Source: JBCCMA01 sp045107005
GTDB lineage: Bacteria; Pseudomonadota; Gammaproteobacteria; Steroidobacterales; JBCCMA01
Length of the DNA stretch: 64,000 nt
Assembly (NCBI GenBank): GCA_045107005.1
Contig: JBGCFP010000001.1
Location: 44,113 to 108,112 of the forward strand
Reading direction: 5' to 3'
A program made the translations under genes and the position numbers. Under the pieces are notes generated by a model. That model did not search any database and was not told where the DNA came from. It saw only the letters and a list, made by a program, of their open reading frames with translations. Shown here piece after piece: positions 9,306-17,854 of this stretch; the stretch's first letter is position 1, and each line of letters begins with the position of its first letter.

Positions 9306-12300
9306 CTACAGGTCGCCGAAATCCGCCAGCAAATCGTCCAGCCCACTTTGGTCGAGCCCTGCCGTTGGGAAATCCGTCGGCGCCAGCGCACTGCCACCGC
9401 CGTCGCGGCACGCGTCAATCAATGCGATCAGATGAGCGCGGAAAGTGTTGGCAAGTGTCTCAATGGTCTCGCGACGGTGCAGCGACTCGCTGTACGTCCA
9501 GGTAATGGTCAACTGCCCGTCGTAGGCAATGACGTTAATCGCGATCGCATGCTCGCGCGGCATATCGGGTGCTTCGCTGAGCTGCACCGGGCGCGCGAAA
9601 TGAAACCAGTGACCGCCCGCGCGTGCCCGATCCCACTGACCCAGGTAGTTGAACAACACCTTGGCCGGTGGCAGCTGTGCCAGCGCATCGCGCACTGTAC
9701 TTTCGCCCGACAAATAGCGACTGGCGCCGTAAGCCAAACCGCGGTCGGGCAGCGCGCGCAGCATCGTCTTGGTGTCACGCACGCGACTGGCCGCGTCGGC
9801 GGCGTCGGGCCTGACCAGCGTGACCGGGCAGATACTGGTAAGCCAACCAGCGGTGCGCAGCAGATCGACATCATCGGCGATGACTTCGCGACCGTGGCCT
9901 TCGAGATCGATTTGTACGCGCTCACTGTTGTGCCATTCGCAAAGCGTTTCTGCCAATGCAGTGAGCAGCACATCCGGCGCTTGCGTGCGCCACGCCGTCG
10001 CGGTATCGACCAGCAGGCCGGTGGTTTGTTCGCGATTCAATGTGACCGATACATCCCGTGCGCCAGCAACAACGTTGGCAGCGTCGGAGGCGCCGTCGAT
10101 CGGCATAGGCGACGGACTGGGGTCGGCGTTCGCGACAAAATGTCGCCAATCTGTGTTGTCCCGATTGGCATAGTCCGTTAGCGCTTTGGCGAAGCGTCGC
10201 ACGGACGTCGTTTTCGGCGGTAGCGCGACCGGGTGCGCATCCTGCAGTTGACCGTAAGCGCTCTGCAAATCCTCAAGGACGACCCACCATGACACGCCGT
10301 CCATCGCCAAGTGATGCACAATGACAATGAGCCACGGCGGCAAGTTCGAGCCGCGCTCGATCAGAGCAACGCGCACCAGCTCGCCCTTTTCCAACGACAG
10401 GCTCTGCTGCCATTGCTCACAGTGTTGTTGCGCCGCCTCTTCCTGATCTCTGGCCGGCAGGGCTGATAGGTCGCACAGTTCTAACGAAACCGAGACGTCA
10501 TCGGTCGCTTGCAGAACTTGTTGCCAGCCGCCGTCGCCGTGCTCAAAACGCGCTCTCAGCGCGTCGTGCTGGTTCAGCACCTGGCGCAACGCCTCTTCCA
10601 AAACCAGCGCCTTGATCGGCCCGGTGGCGGTCAGCCAGACCCACTGGTTGCAGTGCGCCAGGTTGCCAGCTTCACGTTCGAAAAATCGTTGTTGGATTGG
10701 ATTGAGTGGCGTCGGCCCCACCACCGGGCCTTGTTCGCTGCGCACGTTAACCGCATCACCGACCACGCCGGCAAGCTGCCGAACGGTCGCGTGCTCAAAG
10801 ATCTGCTGAGGTAGCAGCGTTAGCCCTTGCTTACGCGCACGAGCGACAATCTGAATGTTCAGAATCGAATCGCCGCCCAAGTCGAAAAAATTGTCGTCGG
10901 CGCCGATGCGATCAACACCGAGCACGTGTTGCCAGATGGCCGCCAGTTTCCGTTCGACCACGCCGTCCGGTGCCACGTAGTCAACACCGAGTTCCGGGCG
11001 CAGCGAATCGGGATCGGGCAGGGCGGCGCGATCGACTTTGCCGTTTCGCGTTAGCGGCAGTGATTCGACGCGCACAAACTGGGACGGGATAACGGCGCGC
11101 GGCAGTTTGGTCGCCAGCGTGTCGCGCAGCGTCGCACTGTCGATGTCGTCGTCGGCCACGTAGTACGCGCACAGTTTGCGTTGCTTGGCGAGCGCGCCGC
11201 CAACGTCCGGCATGTCGTAGCCGATTTCATCGAGAATTGCGCGCACGTTGTCGATATCAATGCGGTCATCGAGTTCGTCGCGGGCGGCGTCACGTTGCTT
11301 GTGACCCAGACGCACGTCCCAGCTGTAGGGCAGGGAGTAGTTGTGAAAACCGCGTTCCGCTTTGTGTACGAAAATGCCGGCTTCATTGATCAGGCAATTG
11401 GTCGAGCGGCCGGTGTCGGCAGGTCGAACCCACGGCACGCGACTGCCCAGGTAGTTGAGCATTTCGTCGAGACTGACGTCGGTGTAGCGATAAAAATCGA
11501 CGTATCGAATGCTCTGGAATACGTCGTCGTCGTCGAACACGCTGACGTCCATCGTGCGCGACACCGCGTCGTCAGCCCGGTGGTAGGCCTTGCGCGCTTC
11601 AATGATGTTCTGATCAATTGTGACCGGATCGAAAATGCGCTGACCAAACTGATCCGCCACGCGCGTTTCGAAAATCTGGCCGCGCGACAGTCCCGTAAAA
11701 ATGTGTGTGATGCCGCGCTCTTTGGCAAGTTGAACGGCCAGCGTATAAATGGTTTTGAAACAGCCGTTGCAGACGTTACTGAAGCGCTCGAGGCTGTCGA
11801 CGAAAATCTCGTTCATGGTCGGCGACGAGCCGTTAACGAGCTCGAGCCCCAGCTTATCCACGACGCGGCGCATGTTGGCTTTGGCGCCGTCTGAGATAAA
11901 CCCGTTGTCCAGAGTTAACACCAGTGGTGTCAGGCCCAGGTCGACCAGCTGACACAATGCGTAGGTGCTGTCCTTGCCGCCGCTTAGCAGCATCATGCAA
12001 TCGGGTGTGCTCGGTTTCTTCGCCTTGATGCCGGCGACGATAAGGCGCAGATCATCCAGCGTGCCAAAGTACTTGAGCGCGCGCTCTCGTTCGTCCTCGT
12101 AGATGCGGCAAACGTGGCAGACGCTGTGTACGTCCAGGCGCGCCGTCGGATGGCGTCCGGACAGTCCGCAACGCTGGCAGAACGCCTCTTCTTCAACGCT
12201 CTCCTGTGCGGAAAGACGGGCGGCGGCGTCGCGCACGCCGTGCACGCTGGCAAGCGCCGCTTCGATATCGCCCAGTTCGACGCGTACGCCGTTGACTTTG

Positions 12301-14870
12301 ATTTGATCGTCGCGGCGTCCGTGATACGCCAAGTTGCCATCGTCACGCCAGCGGGCCAAATCGCCGGTGAGGTACATTTGTTCACCCGGGCGAAACGGAT
12401 TGTCGACAAAACGCTCGGCGGTGCGTTGCGGCTGACCGCGGTAGCCGCGCGCAACACCGGCGCCGCCGATGGCCAGCTCTCCAATGGCCCCCAGCGACTG
12501 CAGTTTGGTGTTCGAGTCGACGATATAAATATGCGCGTGATCAATTGGCCGACCGATCGGCACGGACAACCCGGTTTCCGCGTCTCGATCGTAGCGGTAG
12601 ATCATGCACGCGACCGTGCCTTCGGTTGGGCCGTATTCGTTGTACAGCGCCACGCGACCGCCAAAAAAACGATCGGCCGTCTGCGCCACGTCAACCTTGA
12701 GGTCTTCGCCGCCAAGGATCAGTGCTTTTAACGACGACTGCGTCAGGTCCATCGGAAGAATCAGTGACAGATGCGCTGGCGTGAGTTTAATCACGTCAAC
12801 CTGATTGTCCTCAATGACGTCGCGGATGGTCAGATCGCCGGTCTGATCTGATTCCGGATACACGACGATGCGCCCGCCGCTAATCAGCGGCACGAAGATG
12901 GATGTGACCGTCAGATCAAACGCCAGCGACGAGAACAACGGCCAGCTCGCGCTGTTGTGGTCGACGTATTCGCCGGACGCCCAGTGGGCGTAATTAATGA
13001 GATTGGCGTGCGTGACTTCGACGCCTTTGGGTTGTCCAGTCGATCCCGACGTGTAGATCACATAGGCCACATCGTCGATGGTGACGTCATCCTCTACGAC
13101 GACGTCGCCGGAGAGATTCAATTCGGCCAGCGTTAGCGTCTTGGCCGTATCCGGCAACGCGACCGACGTAGCGCCGTCGATCAAGATCAACCTCGGCCCC
13201 GCGTTGTCGAGCATCGCGGCGATGCGGTCGGCAGGGTACGCAATGTCGATGGGCACGTACGCGGCGCCGCAACGATGCGTGGCCAGCATCCCGACGATCG
13301 CTTGAGGCCCGCGCGGGAGCGCCAGCGCGACTCGATCGCCGCGTGCGACGCCGCGTTCGCGTAGCTGGGCTGCCAAATTCCGGCTCGCGTTCTGAACGTC
13401 AGCGTAACTCAGGTCGCGCGAGCCCATGCGAATCGCCACGGCTCGCGGGTCGCGCACGGTTTGCTCGTCAAACGCCTGCACAACCGTGTGCTGAGGCGGC
13501 GCGCCGTCGGCGCCGGAGGCACCCAGCGCGAGTTTGCGCTGGGCATTGGACTGGGTCACTAATCCGACCTCACGCACCGCGCTTTCCGGTTGCTCGAGCA
13601 GCGCGTCGAGCATGGTCAGAAAGTCCCGTTGCGCGCGCGCGACGTCTTCGTCGTCGAACACGTCATCATTGACGTCGAAGAACACGCCGAACGCGTCGGC
13701 GCGATCAAAATCCTCAACTTGAATGCGCACCAGATGACCACGGTCTCCGTGATCGGCGTGTACCCAGGTTGACGTCATGTCGCGCCCGGCGAAGGGACCG
13801 TAGTGCGCGGTAATGTAGTTGAGCACAACGTCGTAAGCGCGTTGATGGGCAAACGTGCTGGCGCCCGGCGGGGCATTGACCAGCAGCTCGCGTGTCGCCT
13901 GCGCCACTTGTGCATAGAGCGACGCAAACGTTTCGTCCTTGTCGATGGCGACCTGCAGCGGGTAAACCTCGATGAACATGCCGGGCGTGCGTTTGAGCTT
14001 GCCGGATCCACGACTGTGGGACGGTGTCCCAACGGCAATCTCGCGCTGACCGCCGAGTCTGTGCAGCCACGCGCAGTACGCGGTTGCGAAAATCTGAAAC
14101 TGTCCGAGGTCGGCGGTGATGGCGCGGAAAGTCGGACTGACGGCCGCATCCTTGATTCGACGCGTGCGCGCGGCGCCGATGGGACAGGCTACGCGCCGCG
14201 TCCGGCCGCCGCGCGTGGGCGGCGTGGGGCGATAGAAGCTTGACGGCGTGAACGGCGTTTCGAGTCGCGGCGCCCAGTAACCCTGAGCGCGCTGCATGGA
14301 TTTCGATTCCCGACTGCGCTGCTCTTTCTCGATAAAGTCGGTAAACGCGGGCAGCGCAGGCGCGTCGGCCAGGGCGTCGCGTTCGGCGAGTTCGTACAGC
14401 GTTGCCATGTGCTGATACAGCACCGAAGTCGACCACGCATCGGTCGTCAAGTGATGCTGGTTCAAAAACCAGACGTGATCGTCCGTTGCCATACGCACAA
14501 TGCACGAATCAAACAAACACTGATCCAGCGCGAATGGTTGTTGCGCACGCTGCGACTGCCACGCGGCGAGCGCGTCTTCGGGCGACGGGTCGTCGGACAA
14601 ATCCACCAGCTCAACCGTGTAGTCAAAATTGCTGTTGACGTACTGATGCGCCACGCCGTCACGTTCATCGAAGGTTATGCGCAGCGCGTCGCTCTGTCGC
14701 AGCAGGTGCGCAAACGCGCTCGAAAACGTATCGAAATCAAAGTCGCCGCGCAGTCGAAAGGCGAGTGCCATATTGTAAAGCGGCTCGTCGGGTTGCAGGT
14801 GCTGACCTGTCCAGATGAGTTGCTGACTTCGCGTCAGCGGGTAGGCGTGACTGTCGCGATTTTGGCTCAC
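9306..14870 (-). CDS. Nonribosomal peptide synthetase, C-A(interrupted by PP-loop domain)-T-E
   Basis: An 1854-residue synthetase. Condensation domain about 8-440 (NQHHLTTDAWS at 137-147). Adenylation domain begins about 465: YTSGSTGQPKG 606-616, NEYGPTE 744-750, YLTGDLARW 833-841, A8 at 851-870. It is then interrupted at about 890-1232 by a PP-loop ATPase domain and resumes with A9 (KLPRAVIP) and A10 (LTRNGKVDR, K1278). Carrier Ser1335 in LGGDSI. Epimerization domain about 1385-1840 (HHLAMDGVSW 1519-1528, EGHGRE 1657-1662, FNYLGQ 1740-1745). Pocket residues aligned to GrsA read D652 L653 T656 K695 I718 G720 E745 V753 A754 K1278, close to the remembered asparagine code DLTKLGEVGK. The upstream PCP gene overlaps it by 4 bases. 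It probably receives the prolyl-derived starter, with the 4705-9267 protein next. Confidence 0.95.
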   Translation of the reverse strand: MSQNRDSHAYPLTRSQQLIWTGQHLQPDEPLYNMALAFRLRGDFDFDTFSSAFAHLLRQSDALRITFDERDGVAHQYVNSNFDYTVELVDLSDDPSPEDALAAWQSQRAQQPFALDQCLFDSCIVRMATDDHVWFLNQHHLTTDAWSTSVLYQHMATLYELAERDALADAPALPAFTDFIEKEQRSRESKSMQRAQGYWAPRLETPFTPSSFYRPTPPTRGGRTRRVACPIGAARTRRIKDAAVSPTFRAITADLGQFQIFATAYCAWLHRLGGQREIAVGTPSHSRGSGKLKRTPGMFIEVYPLQVAIDKDETFASLYAQVAQATRELLVNAPPGASTFAHQRAYDVVLNYITAHYGPFAGRDMTSTWVHADHGDRGHLVRIQVEDFDRADAFGVFFDVNDDVFDDEDVARAQRDFLTMLDALLEQPESAVREVGLVTQSNAQRKLALGASGADGAPPQHTVVQAFDEQTVRDPRAVAIRMGSRDLSYADVQNASRNLAAQLRERGVARGDRVALALPRGPQAIVGMLATHRCGAAYVPIDIAYPADRIAAMLDNAGPRLILIDGATSVALPDTAKTLTLAELNLSGDVVVEDDVTIDDVAYVIYTSGSTGQPKGVEVTHANLINYAHWASGEYVDHNSASWPLFSSLAFDLTVTSIFVPLISGGRIVVYPESDQTGDLTIRDVIEDNQVDVIKLTPAHLSLILPMDLTQSSLKALILGGEDLKVDVAQTADRFFGGRVALYNEYGPTEGTVACMIYRYDRDAETGLSVPIGRPIDHAHIYIVDSNTKLQSLGAIGELAIGGAGVARGYRGQPQRTAERFVDNPFRPGEQMYLTGDLARWRDDGNLAYHGRRDDQIKVNGVRVELGDIEAALASVHGVRDAAARLSAQESVEEEAFCQRCGLSGRHPTARLDVHSVCHVCRIYEDERERALKYFGTLDDLRLIVAGIKAKKPSTPDCMMLLSGGKDSTYALCQLVDLGLTPLVLTLDNGFISDGAKANMRRVVDKLGLELVNGSSPTMNEIFVDSLERFSNVCNGCFKTIYTLAVQLAKERGITHIFTGLSRGQIFETRVADQFGQRIFDPVTIDQNIIEARKAYHRADDAVSRTMDVSVFDDDDVFQSIRYVDFYRYTDVSLDEMLNYLGSRVPWVRPADTGRSTNCLINEAGIFVHKAERGFHNYSLPYSWDVRLGHKQRDAARDELDDRIDIDNVRAILDEIGYDMPDVGGALAKQRKLCAYYVADDDIDSATLRDTLATKLPRAVIPSQFVRVESLPLTRNGKVDRAALPDPDSLRPELGVDYVAPDGVVERKLAAIWQHVLGVDRIGADDNFFDLGGDSILNIQIVARARKQGLTLLPQQIFEHATVRQLAGVVGDAVNVRSEQGPVVGPTPLNPIQQRFFEREAGNLAHCNQWVWLTATGPIKALVLEEALRQVLNQHDALRARFEHGDGGWQQVLQATDDVSVSLELCDLSALPARDQEEAAQQHCEQWQQSLSLEKGELVRVALIERGSNLPPWLIVIVHHLAMDGVSWWVVLEDLQSAYGQLQDAHPVALPPKTTSVRRFAKALTDYANRDNTDWRHFVANADPSPSPMPIDGASDAANVVAGARDVSVTLNREQTTGLLVDTATAWRTQAPDVLLTALAETLCEWHNSERVQIDLEGHGREVIADDVDLLRTAGWLTSICPVTLVRPDAADAASRVRDTKTMLRALPDRGLAYGASRYLSGESTVRDALAQLPPAKVLFNYLGQWDRARAGGHWFHFARPVQLSEAPDMPREHAIAINVIAYDGQLTITWTYSESLHRRETIETLANTFRAHLIALIDACRDGGGSALAPTDFPTAGLDQSGLDDLLADFGDL
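11175..12203 (-). other. PP-loop (adenine nucleotide alpha-hydrolase-like) domain inserted in the adenylation domain
   Basis: Residues about 890-1232 of the 1854-residue synthetase do not belong to an adenylation domain. They contain the ATP-pyrophosphatase P-loop LLSGGKDST (961-969), the strand LTPLVLTLDNGF, a CNGC motif (1034-1037), and an upstream pair of CxxC motifs (C898/C901 and C918/C921) that look like a zinc knuckle. The layout resembles WbpG-type N-acetyl sugar amidotransferases, which form an amidine. More distant PP-loop relatives make thioamides (closthioamide CtaC) or nitriles (QueC). The insertion site between A8 and A9 is the one used in methyltransferase-interrupted adenylation domains. 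The reading frame is continuous. Its chemistry is inferred, not shown. Confidence 0.85.
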
Positions 14871-15127
14871 GATTGACCGTTTTCGATATCAACGCCACGT
14901 GCGCGCAAGTAAACGATCATCATGTCGATCGTGCGAAAATTCTCGATCGTGAAGTCTTCCGGGGGCACGGTTATGCCAAAGGTCTGTTCAATAAAATCCA
15001 TCAGTCGCAGCATGCCCAGCGAATCCACCATGCCGTCTGCCAGAAGGTTGTCGTCAGCGGCAATGTCGTCAGCGTCGTCCAGCAATTCATCGCGGATGTA
15101 GTCGAGCAATAGCGTGATGGCGGTCAT
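14867..15127 (-). CDS. Free-standing acyl/peptidyl carrier protein
   Basis: An 86-residue helical protein with the phosphopantetheine site DGMVDSLGMLRLMDF; Ser36 in VDSLG is the expected attachment point. It is the right size for a discrete carrier. Its start overlaps the stop of the adenylating enzyme by 4 bases (ATGA) and its stop overlaps the start of the 1854-residue synthetase in the same way, so the three are translationally coupled. By analogy with PltL/RedO it would hold L-proline while the flavoprotein at 16693-17841 oxidises it, then donate the acyl group to the first condensation domain. No phosphopantetheinyl transferase is encoded in the window. Confidence 0.92.
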   Translation of the reverse strand: MTAITLLLDYIRDELLDDADDIAADDNLLADGMVDSLGMLRLMDFIEQTFGITVPPEDFTIENFRTIDMMIVYLRARGVDIENGQS

Positions 15128-16686
15128 GATTGAGCAGTGTGTCCTTGTGCGAGGGCGCGGCGGTCAATTTTGCCGCTGGTCGTGCGTGGGAAGACGTTCG
15201 TTGTGCTTAAGCTTGCCGGAATGGCGTACCAGGGCAGGCGGTCCTTGATGAAGCGCAGCAGAATGGATTCGTCGCAGCAAGACGCATCCTGCAGCGTCGC
15301 GCGAGCGTGTATGGCGGATGTGCCGTCGCCGCTGTCGATGCTGTAAACCGCCGCTTCAACCACATCCTCGTGTTGCGACAGTGCGAGCTCTATTTCGTCG
15401 AGTTCAATGCGATAGCCGCGCACTTTGACCTGGCGGTCTTTGCGTCCGATAAACTCCAGTACTCCTCGCGCGTCGCGGCTGACAAGGTCGCCGGTCCGAA
15501 AATAACGTCGCGGTGTGCCGTCGTCATCGCGTGTTACGAAAGCGCGGGCGTTTAATTCCGGCGCCTGCCAGTACTCGCGCATCATCGTCGGGGAAGCCAT
15601 GAGCAGTTCGCCTGCGCTACCTGATGCCACCGGCCTGTCATCGGCGTCGACGATGACGCCGTGCGCTTGCTCGGCCACCGGTCCGATGGGTACCGCTGTC
15701 GTGCCGTCGAAATTCCCCGGCACCGTGTAATGCGTGACGCCATTGACTTCGGCCGGGCCGTAAATGTTGTCGAAACTGGCGTGCGGCCAAACGTCCATCA
15801 ATGCTCGCAAGTGATCGGGTGCGAACGCTTCGCCGCCGAAAATGACCCAGCGCAGCGCTTTGAACTCGTAGCGGTCAATCGCGCCGCGCAGCACCAGCTG
15901 AATCAGCGCGAAGGGCACCGTGTACAGCACGCTGACCTTCTGCTCCTCGATTAGCGTGGCGTAACTGGCCGGCAGTCGGGTGTATTCCTCAGGAATGATG
16001 ACCGTTGCGCACCCGGCGATCACACCGGCGAAGTAGTCAAGAATCGACAGATCAAAATGCAGCGGCGCGTGGTTGCTCAATCGATCGTCGGCCGTCAGCG
16101 CGTACTGCTCGACCGCCCATTGTGAAAACGCGAGGCAGCTGGCGTGCGTGTGGGCCATCCCTTTGGGCGTGCCGGTCGAACCCGAAGTAAAGATGATGTA
16201 CGCCAGATCGTCCCGGTTCAGCTCAACATTTGGTTTCGTGGCAGGCACCGAATCGAGCGCTTCAAGACTGACGCAAGGTGTTCCTAGCGCCGGGTCGTCG
16301 ACGCCAATAATCAAGTCGAGCGCTACGCTTGGTGTGATCAGGCGCAGCGCCCTGCGTTTGTCCCGACCGCTGATCACGATGCGAATGCCGGCGTCTTTAA
16401 TCACCGCCGCAACGCGCCCGGGCGGTGCGGATGGATCGATCGGCACATACGCCGCGCCCGCTTTGAGTATCCCGTGCAGTGCCACCGGCGTGAACAGGCT
16501 CTTGTCCATGAAAATACCGATGCGGTCACCGCGGGCAACGCCGTGTTCCAATAGCGAGTTGGCAAGCCGATTGGCGCGGGCGTCCAAGGTGGCAAAATCC
16601 AGCGACTGGTCGACAAACGTTGCGGCTTGGGCATCCGGGCGCGCCGACGCGTGGTGTTCCAGCCAATGATGGATGAGCTTAGCCAT
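15124..16686 (-). CDS. Free-standing adenylation enzyme, predicted L-prolyl-carrier protein ligase
   Basis: A 520-residue AMP-forming enzyme without condensation or carrier domains. IIFTSGSTGTPKGMAHTH (about 164-181) is the P-loop, DNIYGPAE (306-313) is A5, YFRTGDL is A7 and FPRTTSGKIDR near the C-terminus is A10. The pocket around HFDLSILDYF gives D212, L213, L216 and Y255; a code beginning DLLY is what I recall for pyrrole-pathway prolyl ligases such as PltF and RedM. Together with the adjoining carrier protein and acyl-CoA dehydrogenase-like gene this fits activation of L-proline. Other small amino acids are not excluded from sequence alone. Confidence 0.85.
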   Translation of the reverse strand: MAKLIHHWLEHHASARPDAQAATFVDQSLDFATLDARANRLANSLLEHGVARGDRIGIFMDKSLFTPVALHGILKAGAAYVPIDPSAPPGRVAAVIKDAGIRIVISGRDKRRALRLITPSVALDLIIGVDDPALGTPCVSLEALDSVPATKPNVELNRDDLAYIIFTSGSTGTPKGMAHTHASCLAFSQWAVEQYALTADDRLSNHAPLHFDLSILDYFAGVIAGCATVIIPEEYTRLPASYATLIEEQKVSVLYTVPFALIQLVLRGAIDRYEFKALRWVIFGGEAFAPDHLRALMDVWPHASFDNIYGPAEVNGVTHYTVPGNFDGTTAVPIGPVAEQAHGVIVDADDRPVASGSAGELLMASPTMMREYWQAPELNARAFVTRDDDGTPRRYFRTGDLVSRDARGVLEFIGRKDRQVKVRGYRIELDEIELALSQHEDVVEAAVYSIDSGDGTSAIHARATLQDASCCDESILLRFIKDRLPWYAIPASLSTTNVFPRTTSGKIDRRALAQGHTAQS

Positions 16687-16692
16687 CGAAAA

Positions 16693-17841
16693 TTACAGCC
16701 CCAACATCCGTGCGACGATATTGCGCTGAATGTCCGACGTGCCGGCGTAAATCACACCGCCGATCGCGTCGCGGGCGTCGCGATCAATACCGTACTCGCT
16801 GACGTAGCCGCGCGCTCCGTGAATGCGAATGGCGTCGAGGCTCGACGCCATGAAAGCTTCGCCCAGATGCAGTTTCAGCAGCGCCGCTTCGGTCATCGCG
16901 TTGCCGCCGGTCTGTTTTAGCCAGGCGACTTTGTACAACAACAGGCGCGAGGTCTCCAGACGCAGTTTCATATCGACAATCCGATGCGATACGGCCTGAA
17001 ACTGACCAATCTGTTGTCCAAACTGACGACGGTCACGCGCGTAGGCGATGCACTCATCGAGCTGCCTTTGCATGGCACCCAGCTGACTGGCCAGGATGGC
17101 ACAGCGTTCCCACTCCAGAAAACTGGAAGACAAACTGACGCCTGCGCCTTCCGGTCCCAGGCGGTTTTCCTCGGGCACGAAGCAATCATCAAAATGCCAG
17201 TCGCCGAAAGGTACCGTGCGCAAGCCCATTTTCTCGCGGTTGTCGCCAACCCGCAGGCCGTCTGACGACGCGTCAACCAAAAAGGCGGTGACGCCCCACT
17301 TGCCCGCATCCGGATCGGTTAACGCAAAGACCAATGCGACGTCGGCGATGGGCGCCAGTGAAACATAGTGTTTGTGGCCGTTGAGCACGTAGCCACCGTC
17401 AACCTTGCGCGCGCTCGCTTCCATCGAAAACAGATCGGAGCCAGTGCCCGGTTCGGTGATCGCGTGGGCACCGATGAGTGTGCCGTCGCACATGCCCGGC
17501 AGATAGCGCTGCTTTTGCGCGTCGCTGCCAAACTTCAGTATTGGTAGCTGTACGGTCCACACGTGCGCATTGACCGCGAACGCCAGCCCGTTGTCACGAC
17601 AGCTGTGGCCCAGTGCCTCCATCGCCAGTAGCGCCGTCATGAATTCCACGTCGTCGTGCTTGCTGTAGGCACTCCCTGCCGCGTAGCTCAGCAATCCAAA
17701 ATCGGCGCAGCGCTGCCATAGTTCGCGATTGAACTGACTGTCGCGATCACGATTGATAACGTCATCGGCCAAATGCTCGAGCGCAAACGCACCGACACGA
17801 TCACGAAACGCGAGTTGCTCTTTGGAAAATGCGAAATCCAT
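16693..17841 (-). CDS. Acyl-CoA dehydrogenase-like flavoprotein, predicted prolyl-carrier protein dehydrogenase
   Basis: A 382-residue full-length acyl-CoA dehydrogenase fold protein: N-terminal helical domain, the flavin-contacting AITEPGTGSD segment (about residues 144-153), the middle beta domain, then ARDRRQFGQQIGQFQAVSHR and the C-terminal RIHGARGYVSEYGIDRDARD region. The tail IYAGTSDIQRNIVARMLGL is characteristic of the family. Position between a proline-type ligase and the rest of the NRPS operon points to the PltE/RedW branch, which removes electrons from carrier-bound proline to give pyrrole-2-carboxyl (four-electron) or pyrroline (two-electron) thioester. The gap to the ligase gene is 6 bases. 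Ordinary fatty acid oxidation is unlikely given this context. Confidence 0.88.
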   Translation of the reverse strand: MDFAFSKEQLAFRDRVGAFALEHLADDVINRDRDSQFNRELWQRCADFGLLSYAAGSAYSKHDDVEFMTALLAMEALGHSCRDNGLAFAVNAHVWTVQLPILKFGSDAQKQRYLPGMCDGTLIGAHAITEPGTGSDLFSMEASARKVDGGYVLNGHKHYVSLAPIADVALVFALTDPDAGKWGVTAFLVDASSDGLRVGDNREKMGLRTVPFGDWHFDDCFVPEENRLGPEGAGVSLSSSFLEWERCAILASQLGAMQRQLDECIAYARDRRQFGQQIGQFQAVSHRIVDMKLRLETSRLLLYKVAWLKQTGGNAMTEAALLKLHLGEAFMASSLDAIRIHGARGYVSEYGIDRDARDAIGGVIYAGTSDIQRNIVARMLGL

Positions 17842-17854
17842 GACCGGTTGGCGC

